A stretch of DNA of 14,677 nt from contig NCCR01000111.1 of assembly GCA_002279765.1 (NCBI GenBank), positions 1-14,677 of the forward strand. Direction: 5' to 3'. Source of the stretch: Verrucomicrobia bacterium 12-59-8 (GTDB taxonomy: Bacteria > Verrucomicrobiota > Verrucomicrobiae > Verrucomicrobiales > Verrucomicrobiaceae). Below the pieces are notes generated by a model, which had not been told where the DNA came from, made no database searches, and worked only from the letters and a program-made list of their open reading frames with translations. Positions 1 to 8,764 of the stretch are shown in pieces (the stretch's first letter is position 1; every line of letters begins with the position of its first letter). A program made the position numbers and the translations under genes.

Positions 1-648
1 CAGGACCATGGATGTTAGTTCGGCCGGAGTGATGCCTGCACCGCCGGAGCCGAGATTGGTGAGTCGGATGTCTGGCAGCGTCACCTTTGCGTCTGCGCCG
101 GGCACGATGCCTGCCACACTGGCGCTCAGTTTGGCACCGGTAATGAGAAGTTCGTTCACCTGCAGTTTGACGGACTTCTGCGGTTTGCTGTCTGCTGGTG
201 CCGCAGCTGCACTGGGGGCGCTGTTGCCAGGAGCGGCGGCGGTCTGCTGGGAGACGAAGCTCTTCGCATTGTCGGCGATGTGCTTGAGGTTGGTGCCGCC
301 GAGACCGGCTTCGAGATTGATCTCAGGATCGGTGATGTGGATGTGCTGAATGACCACTTTATCCCCGCTGACGCTCTTGGTGTCCACGGCTACCTCCGCA
401 CGGCCAATGCGCACGGCATACGGGCCAGTGAAGCCTTTGGGGTTGCCAATTTGGAACCCTTCAATGACGCCGGTGCCGGAGAAGGGTGAGAGGTTCACGT
501 GCTGGACGGTCACACTGGTCTGCACGACCGGGGGAGTGCCCTGCTCAATGCCAAATTTGACCAGATTGCCAAGTTGTGACCAGCCAAACCAAAGGGCGGC
601 ACCAATGAGAAATACGAGAACGATGACAATGCGGATGATCCATTTCAT
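1..648 (-). CDS. AsmA-like membrane-anchored protein (partial, C-terminus outside window)
   Basis: The frame is open from an ATG at 646-648 to the left edge, giving the first 216 residues. Residues 3-22 (IIRIVIVLVFLIGAALWFGW) form one hydrophobic N-terminal segment, with the rest predicted outside the cytoplasm. Residues about 45-125 carry alternating hydrophobic strands with the pattern IGNPKGF (67-73), 'VVIQHIHITDPEINLE' (98-113) and 'GGTNLKHIADN' (117-127). This pattern is typical of AsmA/DUF748-like envelope proteins, thought to help lipid transport or outer-membrane assembly. An Ala/Pro-rich linker (136-156) separates this part from a second strand-rich part starting near 158. It lies 83 nt downstream of accA on the same strand and may be the last gene of that operon. 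No clear Shine-Dalgarno precedes the ATG. The family call rests on strand pattern and topology only; the exact function is unknown. Confidence 0.7.
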   Translation of the reverse strand, partial: MKWIIRIVIVLVFLIGAALWFGWSQLGNLVKFGIEQGTPPVVQTSVTVQHVNLSPFSGTGVIEGFQIGNPKGFTGPYAVRIGRAEVAVDTKSVSGDKVVIQHIHITDPEINLEAGLGGTNLKHIADNAKSFVSQQTAAAPGNSAPSAAAAPADSKPQKSVKLQVNELLITGAKLSASVAGIVPGADAKVTLPDIRLTNLGSGGAGITPAELTSMVL

Positions 649-731
649 AGTCCGCCAGCTTTCCCGGCGGCGGGCGTTCTGTAAAGTGTCAAAATACGAC
701 TCTTCCAATGGGTGCGGGAGATGGCAGGAGA

Positions 732-1691
732 TCAGCCTTCGGTGAACTGACCCAGCGCGCGGAATTTCTGGTAGCGCTGTTCCAGGAGCTGGGCGGTCGG
801 AATGGCGTTGAGGGTCTTGAGCGTGGTGAGCAGGGCGTCTTTAAGCGCGCTGGCGGCGGCGAAGTGGTCGTTGTGCGCGCCACCGAGCGGCTCGGGGACG
901 ATGCCGTCGATGATGCCGAGCTTGGAGAGATCCTGGGCGCTGAGCTTGAGCGCGGAGGCGGCCTCCGGGGCGTGCTCGCGGTGTTTCCAGAGAATGGCGG
1001 CGCAGCCTTCTGGGCTGATGACGGAGTAGTAGGCGTTTTCCATCATGAGCACGCGGTCCGCGATGCCAATGCCGAGGGCGCCACCGCTGCCGCCTTCACC
1101 GATGACGGTGGCGATGACGGGCGTGCGCAGGGTCATCATTTCACGCAGGTTGAAGGCGATGGCCTCGGCGATGTTGCGCTCTTCTGCACCGATGCCTGGG
1201 AAGGCACCGGGGGTGTCGATGAGGGTGACGATGGGGATGCTGAATTTTTCGGCCATGCGCATGAGGCGGAGGGCTTTGCGATAGCCTTCGGGATGGGCGC
1301 TGCCGAAGTTGCGCAGGAGGTTTTCCTTGGTGTCGCGGCCTTTCTGGTGGCCGAGGATGGCCACACGCTGACCGCCGATGGTGGCAAAGCCAGCTGGCAT
1401 GGCATTGTCATCGCCGATGTGGCGGTCGCCGTGCAGCTCGACGAACTCATCACAGATGTGCTTCACGTAGTCGAGCATGAAGGGCCGGGCGATGTGGCGG
1501 GAGATCTGGACGCGCTGCCAGGGGGAGAGATTGGCGTGGATGTCGCGCTGTAGGGTTTCGGCTTTGGCTTCGAGATCAGCGACCTGCTGGGCGAGCTTGT
1601 CGCTGGGCTTGGCGGCGAGCTTCTTTTTGGCCTCTTCGATTTCTTCGCGGATTTTGACGATGGGCTTTTCGAATTCCAAAACTTGTTTCAT
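732..1691 (-). CDS. accA: Acetyl-CoA carboxylase carboxyltransferase subunit alpha
   Basis: Full-length AccA of 319 residues, the usual size for the family. With AccD it forms the cytoplasmic carboxyltransferase that moves CO2 from carboxybiotin on AccB to acetyl-CoA, making malonyl-CoA for fatty-acid synthesis. An N-terminal helical/coiled-coil part (about 1-55) is followed by the crotonase-like carboxyltransferase fold. Family signatures seen: 'ELHGDRHIGDD' (85-95), 'GHQKGRDTKEN' (114-124), 'LIDTPGAFPGIGAEERN' (157-173), the glycine-rich oxyanion-hole loop 'GEGGSGGALGIG' (198-209) and 'YSVISPEGCAAILW' (222-235). The start is the ATG at 1689-1691. The leader before it is CU-rich (CTCCCCACCGACCGCC) and has no Shine-Dalgarno. 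It sits 32 nt after the LysM gene and 83 nt before the AsmA-like gene, all on the minus strand. accD is not in the window. Identification is secure. Confidence 0.97.
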   Translation of the reverse strand: MKQVLEFEKPIVKIREEIEEAKKKLAAKPSDKLAQQVADLEAKAETLQRDIHANLSPWQRVQISRHIARPFMLDYVKHICDEFVELHGDRHIGDDNAMPAGFATIGGQRVAILGHQKGRDTKENLLRNFGSAHPEGYRKALRLMRMAEKFSIPIVTLIDTPGAFPGIGAEERNIAEAIAFNLREMMTLRTPVIATVIGEGGSGGALGIGIADRVLMMENAYYSVISPEGCAAILWKHREHAPEAASALKLSAQDLSKLGIIDGIVPEPLGGAHNDHFAAASALKDALLTTLKTLNAIPTAQLLEQRYQKFRALGQFTEG

Positions 1692-1723
1692 GGCGGTCGG
1701 TGGGGAGAAAGGGGTGGGAGGAA

Positions 1724-2656
1724 TTATCTCACGAGACTCAACTTTGACCCTTTGCGGACGAGCGCAAAGAGTTCTTCGATGTCTTCACGGGTGAGGAAGA
1801 TGCCGGTCTCCGCCGAGGGGGCAGGCGCGGGGATGGCAGCAGGGGTGATGGATTTTTTCGAGCTAAGGGATTTTGGCTCCTCTACGGGCAGGGCGCGGGC
1901 GACAGGCGGGGTGCGGATGCTGATGCCGGATTTGGTGCCGGCAATCCATTTTTCCGCATCGACGTAGTTGGGGTCAGTGGAGAGCACGGGCTTGCCATCG
2001 TAGATGGCGTTCTTGCCTGCGAGCGTCATCTCCACTGGCAGGCGCATGCCTGGCGGGAGTCGGATGTCTTTGGCGGCATAGACTTTGAAGAGGTATTCCT
2101 TGTCACCGACTTTGCGCAGCAGCATAACCTGCTTTTTGGCGACACTGACGCCGAGGTGGAAATCCATCGGGATGATGGTGAGGTGATCACCAGGGTGAAG
2201 ATTGAAGCTCATCAGGCCGCTGGAGCGGATAATGGAGTCCACGGTGGTGTCGAACTTGGTAGCGATGGAATTGAGCGAATTGCCCGGCTGCACGATGTAG
2301 TCTTTCTTTCCGGCGGTGGAGTTCGCGGAGTAGAGCTGGTCCATGTTGATCTCACCGATGATACGTATGGCCTCGGCGCAGGTGGTGGAGTCGGGAAACT
2401 GCAGGCGGAGCTTGTAGAGGGCATCGCGGCCTTCGTCGATTTTGCCCTGCTGGATGAGTTCGACCGCGGCTTCGAAGCGACGGATGCCGGGGTCGATGCG
2501 CGGGCGGTCCTTGGCCTTCATGGAGGCGATGTCATGCTCGACCTGGCTCTCCTTGAGCAGGATGTTCATATAGACCCAGTAACCCATCGCCAGCGTGCCC
2601 GCCACCAAGCCTACGGTGATGAGGAAAATCAGCAGTTTGATCTGGGTCTTGGCCAT
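1724..2656 (-). CDS. Membrane-anchored LysM protein, degenerate L,D-transpeptidase-like
   Basis: 310 residues. Residues 7-30 form one N-terminal transmembrane segment, so the rest is probably periplasmic. Residues about 58-108 are helical and TPR-like ('ELIQQGKIDEGRDALYKL'). Residues about 119-164 are a LysM peptidoglycan-binding domain: DYIVQPGNSLNSIATKF, then 'LHPGDHLTII'. Residues about 166-195 ('FHLGVSVAKKQVMLLR...KEYLFKVY') resemble the first strands of a YkuD L,D-transpeptidase. However, the catalytic HG and S-x-G-C motifs are absent, and the only cysteine is Cys93 in the TPR-like part. The C-terminal part (250-285) is Pro/Ala/Lys-rich, ending in a short acidic helix (EDIEELFALVRKG). 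It lies 23 nt after the hypothetical gene and 32 nt before accA. A structural cell-wall-binding role is more likely than catalysis. The LysM and TM calls are good; the transpeptidase kinship is inference. Confidence 0.8.
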   Translation of the reverse strand: MAKTQIKLLIFLITVGLVAGTLAMGYWVYMNILLKESQVEHDIASMKAKDRPRIDPGIRRFEAAVELIQQGKIDEGRDALYKLRLQFPDSTTCAEAIRIIGEINMDQLYSANSTAGKKDYIVQPGNSLNSIATKFDTTVDSIIRSSGLMSFNLHPGDHLTIIPMDFHLGVSVAKKQVMLLRKVGDKEYLFKVYAAKDIRLPPGMRLPVEMTLAGKNAIYDGKPVLSTDPNYVDAEKWIAGTKSGISIRTPPVARALPVEEPKSLSSKKSITPAAIPAPAPSAETGIFLTREDIEELFALVRKGSKLSLVR

Positions 2657-2679
2657 TGCGTGAACCTACAAACAACCAC

Positions 2680-3207
2680 TCAGCCTAGCAGGCCGCGGCG
2701 TTTGAAATCGAAGAGGTTGATGTTCTGGGACTTCTCGATCATCTCGACGGTGAACTTGAGCAGGCAGATTTCCCAAGTGTCGTCCACGCCCTGAATGACC
2801 GCCCGCATCGGATTGCCGGAGGTGCGGATGTCAGCGAGGAGCTTGCCGCAAACTTCCTCCATGGATTCATAGATGATCTGTTCGCTGATGTCGCCTTTGC
2901 GGAACTTGAAGCCGTATTTGAGGATGGCGAGCTTGTGCAGGTTGTCCCGGAGGAATTCGCCAAAGCCTGCCACCTCGGGGCCGAAGCCTTCGAAGTCAAA
3001 CTGGCCGGGCAGTTCCGGCCGCAGGATGAGCGGCTTCTCGGCTTCAATGCGGCCTTCGCGGACGCGCACAGCACCGACGGTGTCCATGAGTTCGGTGACG
3101 ATCTGAAACTCGAAATGGGTGCTGCCAAAGGTGTCGATGCGACGGTCCGGCTCATGGAGCACCTGGGTGTTCTCCAGGGCGTATTGAATATCGAACTCGG
3201 TGGGCAT
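2680..3207 (-). CDS. Conserved hypothetical cytoplasmic protein
   Basis: 175 residues from the ATG at 3205-3207 (MPTEFDIQYALENTQVL). A GTG at 3265-3267 would add 20 residues, but these look non-coding, so the ATG is preferred. There is no signal peptide or membrane segment. It is an acidic alpha/beta protein with recognisable patches 'RRIDTFGSTHFEFQIVTELM' near the N-terminus, 'VREGRIEAEKPLI' in the middle, and 'RRGLLG' at the end. I recognise no named domain and assign no function. It is first in the minus-strand run with the LysM gene (23 nt away), accA and the AsmA-like gene, so it may be co-transcribed with envelope and lipid genes. Coding is supported by length, start position and tight spacing to the next gene. 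Confidence 0.75.
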   Translation of the reverse strand: MPTEFDIQYALENTQVLHEPDRRIDTFGSTHFEFQIVTELMDTVGAVRVREGRIEAEKPLILRPELPGQFDFEGFGPEVAGFGEFLRDNLHKLAILKYGFKFRKGDISEQIIYESMEEVCGKLLADIRTSGNPMRAVIQGVDDTWEICLLKFTVEMIEKSQNINLFDFKRRGLLG

Positions 3208-3492
3208 GTCTTGGGGGGTGGCTGAGACTAAGCTGCTTCCACTCAGGGGCCAGTGATTTCTTGCCACTCTGGCAGAGATGTCAGATGGAAGAAAGAGGGC
3301 CGCTTCCAGCTTTGTGTTCCGCTTTTCGTGAATCTACGTTTGCCGTCTCTGCTCTGGTTAATCAGAATCCTGCCTAACATATGATGCAGGCTGGCCGTCG
3401 CGTCGTCCTTGGTTCGCTCAAAAACAGACCGATTTCATGTGACAGGCATGCATGTTGACAGGCCATGGCCGGGCTCTAATTTGAAAAAACCT
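3208..3492. other. Divergent intergenic region
   Basis: This 285-nt gap separates the minus-strand accA-type operon from the plus-strand PEP-CTERM gene, so promoters for both should lie here. On the plus strand a TATGAT hexamer occurs at 3380-3385, and TTGCCG (3340-3345) is followed 17 nt later by CAGAAT (3363-3368). Neither pair is strong enough to call. No tRNA, repeat or terminator was seen. Confidence 0.5.
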
Positions 3493-6400
3493 ATGATTAG
3501 CGACTCCGCGCAACCCCCAAGCGCTCGTCAGCGTGATCTCCGCAACTTGGCACTCGGCCTGCTTGCCATGGTGTCGATGACTTCCCCTTTGGGGGCGGTC
3601 TCCACGGATTTTGCCTGGACGGGTACGACCAGTTCGGATTTTGCCGTTGGCACGAACTGGAACGGAAATGCAGCGCCTTCTGGTACCGGAGGAGGTGCGG
3701 CGTCTCCGATGACCTGGCGGCTCAGTGTGAATGGATCGCGCACGCTGGTTTACTCCGCCGCCCAAGGTTACACGGTGCTCAGCGGTGGGGGCAGCAACCG
3801 CTCGTTGTTCATCGCGAACGGTGCCAACGGATCGATGTCGATCACCGGGGGCATTTTCGAGAGCACCAGCACTGGGGCGGATGCCATGGTCAATGCGGCC
3901 AATGCGGTGGCGTTGCTCAGCATCGACGGCGGCACCTATAGGAAGACCACTGGCACCGGTCTTGCGTCCACCTTTGCGGTGTTCTACGCCGGGACGGGCT
4001 TGAGCCAGGGGACGCTGGACATCAACGGCGGCTCGTTTGAAGTGACGACACTGGACCTACAGAACAGCACCGGGAGTTCCACCCAGGCCGCTGGAGTGTA
4101 TGAGTCAGTGGTCAATCTTGACGGCGGCACCTTGTCCGTGGGCACCATCGTGCGCAGCGTGACTTCGTCGGGTATTGATGCGGTGCTGAATTTCAATGGC
4201 GGCACGCTGCAGGCGCGTCAGGATAGCACTACATTTTTGGCGGCTCTGGGGCAGTTCACCGCGAATGTGCAGGCGGGTGGGGCGAACATCGACACGCAGG
4301 CATTCAATGTTACCATCACCGCGCCGCTGGTGCATGACACGGCACTGGGCGGCACCGTGGATGGTGGGCTGACAAAGGTGGGAACGGGTGCGCTAACGCT
4401 GGTCGGAGCCAGCGCCTACACTGGGGGGACTTTCATTAAGAATGGCAAACTGATCCTGAGCGCAGGTAATGACCGTTTGCCCACAGGAACAGTTCTAACG
4501 CTGGGTGATGGCGGCACCAATGACAGCGGCGTGCTGAAACTAGACTCGCGCAGCCAGACGTTGGCCGGACTGCTGACGGCGGGAACGGGGGCGGGTAACA
4601 GTGTCGTGAATGGCAATGCCACTGCGGCCACGCTGACACTCAGCATTGTTCCGTCTGACATCTTTGGCGGCGTACTGGGTGGAGCTGGCACGAATGAAAA
4701 CAACTTCGGTCTCACGAAGACGGGCGCAGGTGTGCTGACGCTTTCCGGCACCAATACTTACACCGGAGCGACGAATATTTTGGCTGGCACGCTGCAGGCA
4801 GGAGCGGCGGGCGGGGGGACGGTGTTTGGCGTGGGCTCTGCCATCACACTGGCAGATGCTGCGGGCGTCGTGCTAGACTTAAATGGCTTCAACCAAACAG
4901 TGGGTGCGCTGGCCGGTGGCGGCAGCGCAGGAGGTGCGGTGACGCTGGGCAGCGCGACGCTGACGCTCGGCGGGAGTAATGCCAGCACGACGTTTGCCGG
5001 CATCATCAGCGGTGCGGGCGGTGCTTTGATCAAGACGGGTACGGGCACGCTTACGCTGTCCGGCGCAAACACCTACACCGGACTGACCACGGTGAGCGCG
5101 GGGACGCTCAACGTGGCCAGCAATGCGGCGCTGGGCGGCACCGCCAGCGGAACGAGCGTGGCCACAGGCGCCACGCTAGCGCTTGCCAATGGCATCAAAG
5201 TGGCCGGAGAGTCCGTGGGCATCTCCGGCAGCGGTGGAAACAGCATGGGGGCGCTGCAGACGGTGGCCGGAGGTTCGGCTGAATGGGCCGGGGTGGTGAC
5301 GATTGAATCCGCGGCGGCGCGAATTGGAGCACAGGCCGGCGGAGTGCTGACCATCAGCGGCAGCATTCAAAATGGTGCGTCGAACACCCTGGCCATCTCT
5401 GGGGAGTCCGGCACGGGCACGGTGCTCGTCAGCGGCACGGGCAACACCTACACGGGAGCAACGCAGATCATTCGCGGGATTCTCAAACTGGGGGCCACCA
5501 ATGCACTGCCGACGACCACCCTGCTGGATGTGGACTCCCTGACTACTACCGGTGTGAACGATGACGCGACCTTTGACCTGAACGGATTCAATCAAACGGT
5601 CGCGGGACTTCAACGCAGCGGCGCGAACTATGGCACCGGAAGCAGCTACATCACCAACAGCAGTAGCACGGGTGCCACGCTCACGGTGTCTTCAAGCAGC
5701 AGCACTACGAGCTATAACGGCGTCATTCAGAATGGTGCCGGTGTGGTGAACCTGACGCTGAGCGGCGGCAGCAGTCTGACACTTTTGGGGACCAATACCT
5801 ACACCGGGCTCACGACCTTGTCGGGCTCGAATACTGAACTTGTGGTGGGCAGCAACACCGCGCTGGGCGGGACGGCAGGCGGAACAACCGTGGGCGTCGG
5901 AGCGCGTGTGGTGCTGGCAAATGGTGTGACCGTGACAGGTGAAACCATCACCCTCACCGACACGGGTGGGAACAACAACGGAGCGTTGCAAACCGCCACC
6001 GGTGCCACGGCCGAGTGGGCAGGAAATATTATTGTCACTGGGGCGAGTGCCCGTGTCGGCGGCGGTGTCGGCGGTACGCTGACGGTGTCCGGCGTCATCA
6101 GCGGCAGCGCACCGATCTTATTCAGCCGTGCGGACAACTCCACCACGATTTTGAAGGCGGTGAACACCTATACGGGTGACACACAGTTGTTCAGCAACAA
6201 CGCGGGCACTGGTTCCTTTCTCATCATCGGCGTGGACAATGCTATCAACGCTGCCAGCAGCCTTACCGTCATCGGCACCACCGCAACGAAGCCCATCACA
6301 TTGGATCTCAACGGTCATGTGCTCACGCTGCGCTCTCTCGACACGTTCATCAATCATGACACCGGAGCCGTCTTGTCCCTGGCCAACAACGCGGCAGCCA

Positions 6401-8700
6401 CGACTTCTGTGCTGACGATTTCAGATCCTGCTGCCAACACGACCAACTTCTCCGGCACCCTGAAGGACGGCACAGGTGTGCTGTCGCTGGTGAAGAGTGG
6501 TAATAATACGCAGGCCCTCATTGCCGCCAACACGTACACCGGCTCCACCACGGTCAACTCCGGCACTTTGCAGGTGGGCGGGGCGGTGTCCGCGTATGGT
6601 GCCAGCGGTTCGCTGGCCTCCACCAGCTTTATTTTGAACGGCGGATTTTTCACCATCGACAACACGGGTGCCAGCAACAACAACAACAACCGTCTGGCGG
6701 ACACGGCGGACTTTGCCTTCAAAGGCGGCTCCTTCATCTATAAAGGCTCCAATCAAGCGGCGACGAACTCCAGCGAGACGATTCACTATCTCACGGTCAA
6801 CTCAGGATTGAAAACTCTCAGTGTCAGCTTCGGCGGCACCAATGTGGCGACGCTGACCGCCAACCAGATCACACGTCCGGCACAGGGCGGCATCCTGCTG
6901 GTGAATGGTGTGAACTTGGGCATGAACGCAAGCAGCACCGCTAGTGTGGCGCGGGTGATTTTGAATGTCACTCCGGACCTGGTTGGCGGCACGGATGCGC
7001 TGACAACAGGCATCAATGCTGCGGCGCAAAACACCAAGATCGTGCCGTTTCTGCTGGGAGAGGCCACGCTGGCGAGCGGTGGTGTGGGAACCGCTACCGG
7101 CACGCCAAACACTTTCATGACCTACGATGTGACGACCGGAATGCGTCCGCTGAATCCCACCGATGAGTTCACGCAGAACGCGATTATAGCGGGGAACAAC
7201 ACCCGCCTCACCACCACCACGAATGCCAGCACTTCTGCTGCGATCAATTCGCTGATTCTCGACGGTGCCAGTGCCACGATCACCGGCGGGCAGACGCTGA
7301 CGGTGAGCAGCGGTGCGGTTTTGTTCGCCTCGGGAACCAACATTGGCATCACTGGCGGCACGCTCGACTTTGGCTCCCACGAGGGCATTGTCACGATCAA
7401 TGCAGTGGGTAACACCAGCATCGGTTCCGTGGTCACAGGCAGCGCCGGAGTCACCTACTCAGGCAGCGGCACACTGGTGCTGGCAACGCAACAAAACACG
7501 TATGTCGGAGACACGATGTTGCAGGTCGCGCTGGTGATTCCGCAGTCCAGTTCCACCGGTCCGGCCGGTGCGCCCACGAGCGGCCCGTTTGGCCAGGGGG
7601 CGGTGATTTTCAACGGCTCCTCCATCCGTGCCACGACCACGACCGCGATTACCATCAGCAACAACATTCAGCTCAATGCTGATACCACCGTGGTGAGCAG
7701 CGGCCTTGCCAGCAACGACAAGGTGCTCACGTTCACCGGGAATGTGACGCTGGCAGGCGGCACGCGCACCCTCACGCAGAGCTCGGCTGCGAACACCGTC
7801 TTTTCTGGGAGCATCGGTGATGCTGGCAACAATCTTGGTCTGACGATCTCGGGTAACGGCACCAGCGCGGTGGTACTGTCCGGCACTAGCACCTACACAG
7901 GCTCGACGCAGGTGAATGGCAGCACCCTGCAGGTGGGCAGCAATGGCACGGGGACCTCGGGCACTGGTGCGGTGACGGTAGCCAGCGGAGCCACGCTCGC
8001 GGGCTCGGGCACGGTGCATGGCGCGACGGTGATGAACGCTGGCTCGGTGCTGCAGCCGGGAGATGTGACGACGAGCGGCACCACAAGCACCGAGGTAACC
8101 AATAACAACACCCTTACCTTCACTGCGGCCAACACGGCGCTGACGGTGAATGATGGCGCGCAGATCCGGCTCGGCATTTCCAGCCCGACACTGGCGGCCA
8201 ATGTGATCTCCTTTTCGGACGGGCTGTTTCATTACAACGGCCATGACTATAACAGTGCGCTCACCCTGTTCAGCAGTGAGGCGGGGGCGCTCAGCACCTG
8301 GAACACCAGCCCCGGGAGTGCCGGCAATCATGACTTCATCAAGCTCACTGACGCCGCAGGCACCCTGAGCATTGGAAATCGCGCAGGCGGTGCGTGGGGG
8401 CAGGGCTCGGTGGTGGTGAATTCCAGCCTGGGTGCAGCGGCGGTCGGACAGGTCTTCAATTTGATCGACTGGAACGGTGCGGCGATCAGCGGCACCTTTG
8501 ACGTGGGCGGCTTGACCTTTGTCGATGCCACTGGCAATGCCATTGCCGGGGATCTCGATCTGGCGGCGCTTGGTGCGGGATTTGGCTGGGATGTGAGCGC
8601 CTTTCAGACCTACGGCATCATCGTCGTGGTGCCCGAGCCTAGGCGTGCGTGCCTGCTCCTCCTCAGCCTGCTGGGTTTGAGCCTGCGCCGGCGGCGCTGA
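3493..8700 (+). CDS. Giant autotransporter-associated beta-strand repeat protein with PEP-CTERM sorting signal
   Basis: 1735 residues from the ATG at 3493; a TTG at 3409 and an ATG at 3448 lie upstream in frame. The 3493 start is preferred because it gives a good signal peptide: basic RQRDLRN, hydrophobic 'LALGLLAMVSMT', cleavage near SPLGA (31-35). The mature part is Gly/Ser/Thr/Asn-rich and passenger-like. It has about nine copies of the beta-strand repeat (TIGR02601/PF12951 type, core LTLSGTNTYTGxTxVxxGTLxVG), near residues 291, 406, 511, 636, 752, 874, 996, 1319 and 1451. The C-terminus is a PEP-CTERM signal: VPEP (1713-1716), a short hydrophobic stretch (ACLLLLSLLGLSL) and RRRR at the end. 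Such tails are recognised by an exosortase for processing and surface or matrix export. No outer-membrane beta-barrel follows, so it is not a classical type V autotransporter. Expected role: surface or extracellular matrix structure; the ligand is unknown. Confidence 0.92.
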   Translation: MISDSAQPPSARQRDLRNLALGLLAMVSMTSPLGAVSTDFAWTGTTSSDFAVGTNWNGNAAPSGTGGGAASPMTWRLSVNGSRTLVYSAAQGYTVLSGGGSNRSLFIANGANGSMSITGGIFESTSTGADAMVNAANAVALLSIDGGTYRKTTGTGLASTFAVFYAGTGLSQGTLDINGGSFEVTTLDLQNSTGSSTQAAGVYESVVNLDGGTLSVGTIVRSVTSSGIDAVLNFNGGTLQARQDSTTFLAALGQFTANVQAGGANIDTQAFNVTITAPLVHDTALGGTVDGGLTKVGTGALTLVGASAYTGGTFIKNGKLILSAGNDRLPTGTVLTLGDGGTNDSGVLKLDSRSQTLAGLLTAGTGAGNSVVNGNATAATLTLSIVPSDIFGGVLGGAGTNENNFGLTKTGAGVLTLSGTNTYTGATNILAGTLQAGAAGGGTVFGVGSAITLADAAGVVLDLNGFNQTVGALAGGGSAGGAVTLGSATLTLGGSNASTTFAGIISGAGGALIKTGTGTLTLSGANTYTGLTTVSAGTLNVASNAALGGTASGTSVATGATLALANGIKVAGESVGISGSGGNSMGALQTVAGGSAEWAGVVTIESAAARIGAQAGGVLTISGSIQNGASNTLAISGESGTGTVLVSGTGNTYTGATQIIRGILKLGATNALPTTTLLDVDSLTTTGVNDDATFDLNGFNQTVAGLQRSGANYGTGSSYITNSSSTGATLTVSSSSSTTSYNGVIQNGAGVVNLTLSGGSSLTLLGTNTYTGLTTLSGSNTELVVGSNTALGGTAGGTTVGVGARVVLANGVTVTGETITLTDTGGNNNGALQTATGATAEWAGNIIVTGASARVGGGVGGTLTVSGVISGSAPILFSRADNSTTILKAVNTYTGDTQLFSNNAGTGSFLIIGVDNAINAASSLTVIGTTATKPITLDLNGHVLTLRSLDTFINHDTGAVLSLANNAAATTSVLTISDPAANTTNFSGTLKDGTGVLSLVKSGNNTQALIAANTYTGSTTVNSGTLQVGGAVSAYGASGSLASTSFILNGGFFTIDNTGASNNNNNRLADTADFAFKGGSFIYKGSNQAATNSSETIHYLTVNSGLKTLSVSFGGTNVATLTANQITRPAQGGILLVNGVNLGMNASSTASVARVILNVTPDLVGGTDALTTGINAAAQNTKIVPFLLGEATLASGGVGTATGTPNTFMTYDVTTGMRPLNPTDEFTQNAIIAGNNTRLTTTTNASTSAAINSLILDGASATITGGQTLTVSSGAVLFASGTNIGITGGTLDFGSHEGIVTINAVGNTSIGSVVTGSAGVTYSGSGTLVLATQQNTYVGDTMLQVALVIPQSSSTGPAGAPTSGPFGQGAVIFNGSSIRATTTTAITISNNIQLNADTTVVSSGLASNDKVLTFTGNVTLAGGTRTLTQSSAANTVFSGSIGDAGNNLGLTISGNGTSAVVLSGTSTYTGSTQVNGSTLQVGSNGTGTSGTGAVTVASGATLAGSGTVHGATVMNAGSVLQPGDVTTSGTTSTEVTNNNTLTFTAANTALTVNDGAQIRLGISSPTLAANVISFSDGLFHYNGHDYNSALTLFSSEAGALSTWNTSPGSAGNHDFIKLTDAAGTLSIGNRAGGAWGQGSVVVNSSLGAAAVGQVFNLIDWNGAAISGTFDVGGLTFVDATGNAIAGDLDLAALGAGFGWDVSAFQTYGIIVVVPEPRRACLLLLSLLGLSLRRRR

Positions 8701-8764
8701 GCTGATTCGTGCCGCTGAAGGTTGTCAGCTTGCAACGTGACCGCGGGCGGACTATCGACGCAGG

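Noticed and set aside
652..671. CCGCC/GGCGG hairpin between accA and the AsmA-like gene as a terminator
   Set aside because: Only a 5-bp stem and no T-tract on the minus strand.
708..1553. 281-residue open frame on the plus strand across accA
   Set aside because: Shadow of the unmistakable accA gene; composition is the reverse of its codons.
3455..3482. TTGACA (3455-3460) with TAATTT (3477-3482) as promoter of the PEP-CTERM gene
   Set aside because: The -10 matches only 3 of 6 and it would leave almost no leader before 3493.
3409..3492. Longer N-terminus of the PEP-CTERM protein from a TTG at 3409
   Set aside because: It would bury the signal peptide 28 residues in; the ATG at 3493 gives a normal one.
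4366..7945. Regular NTYTG repeats as a CRISPR-like or tandem DNA array
   Set aside because: They are diverged protein repeats in one open frame, with unequal spacing and no conserved DNA spacer structure.
7459..8331. 290-residue open frame antisense to the PEP-CTERM gene
   Set aside because: Arg/His-rich product with no domain, opposite a long repeat gene; typical high-GC shadow.
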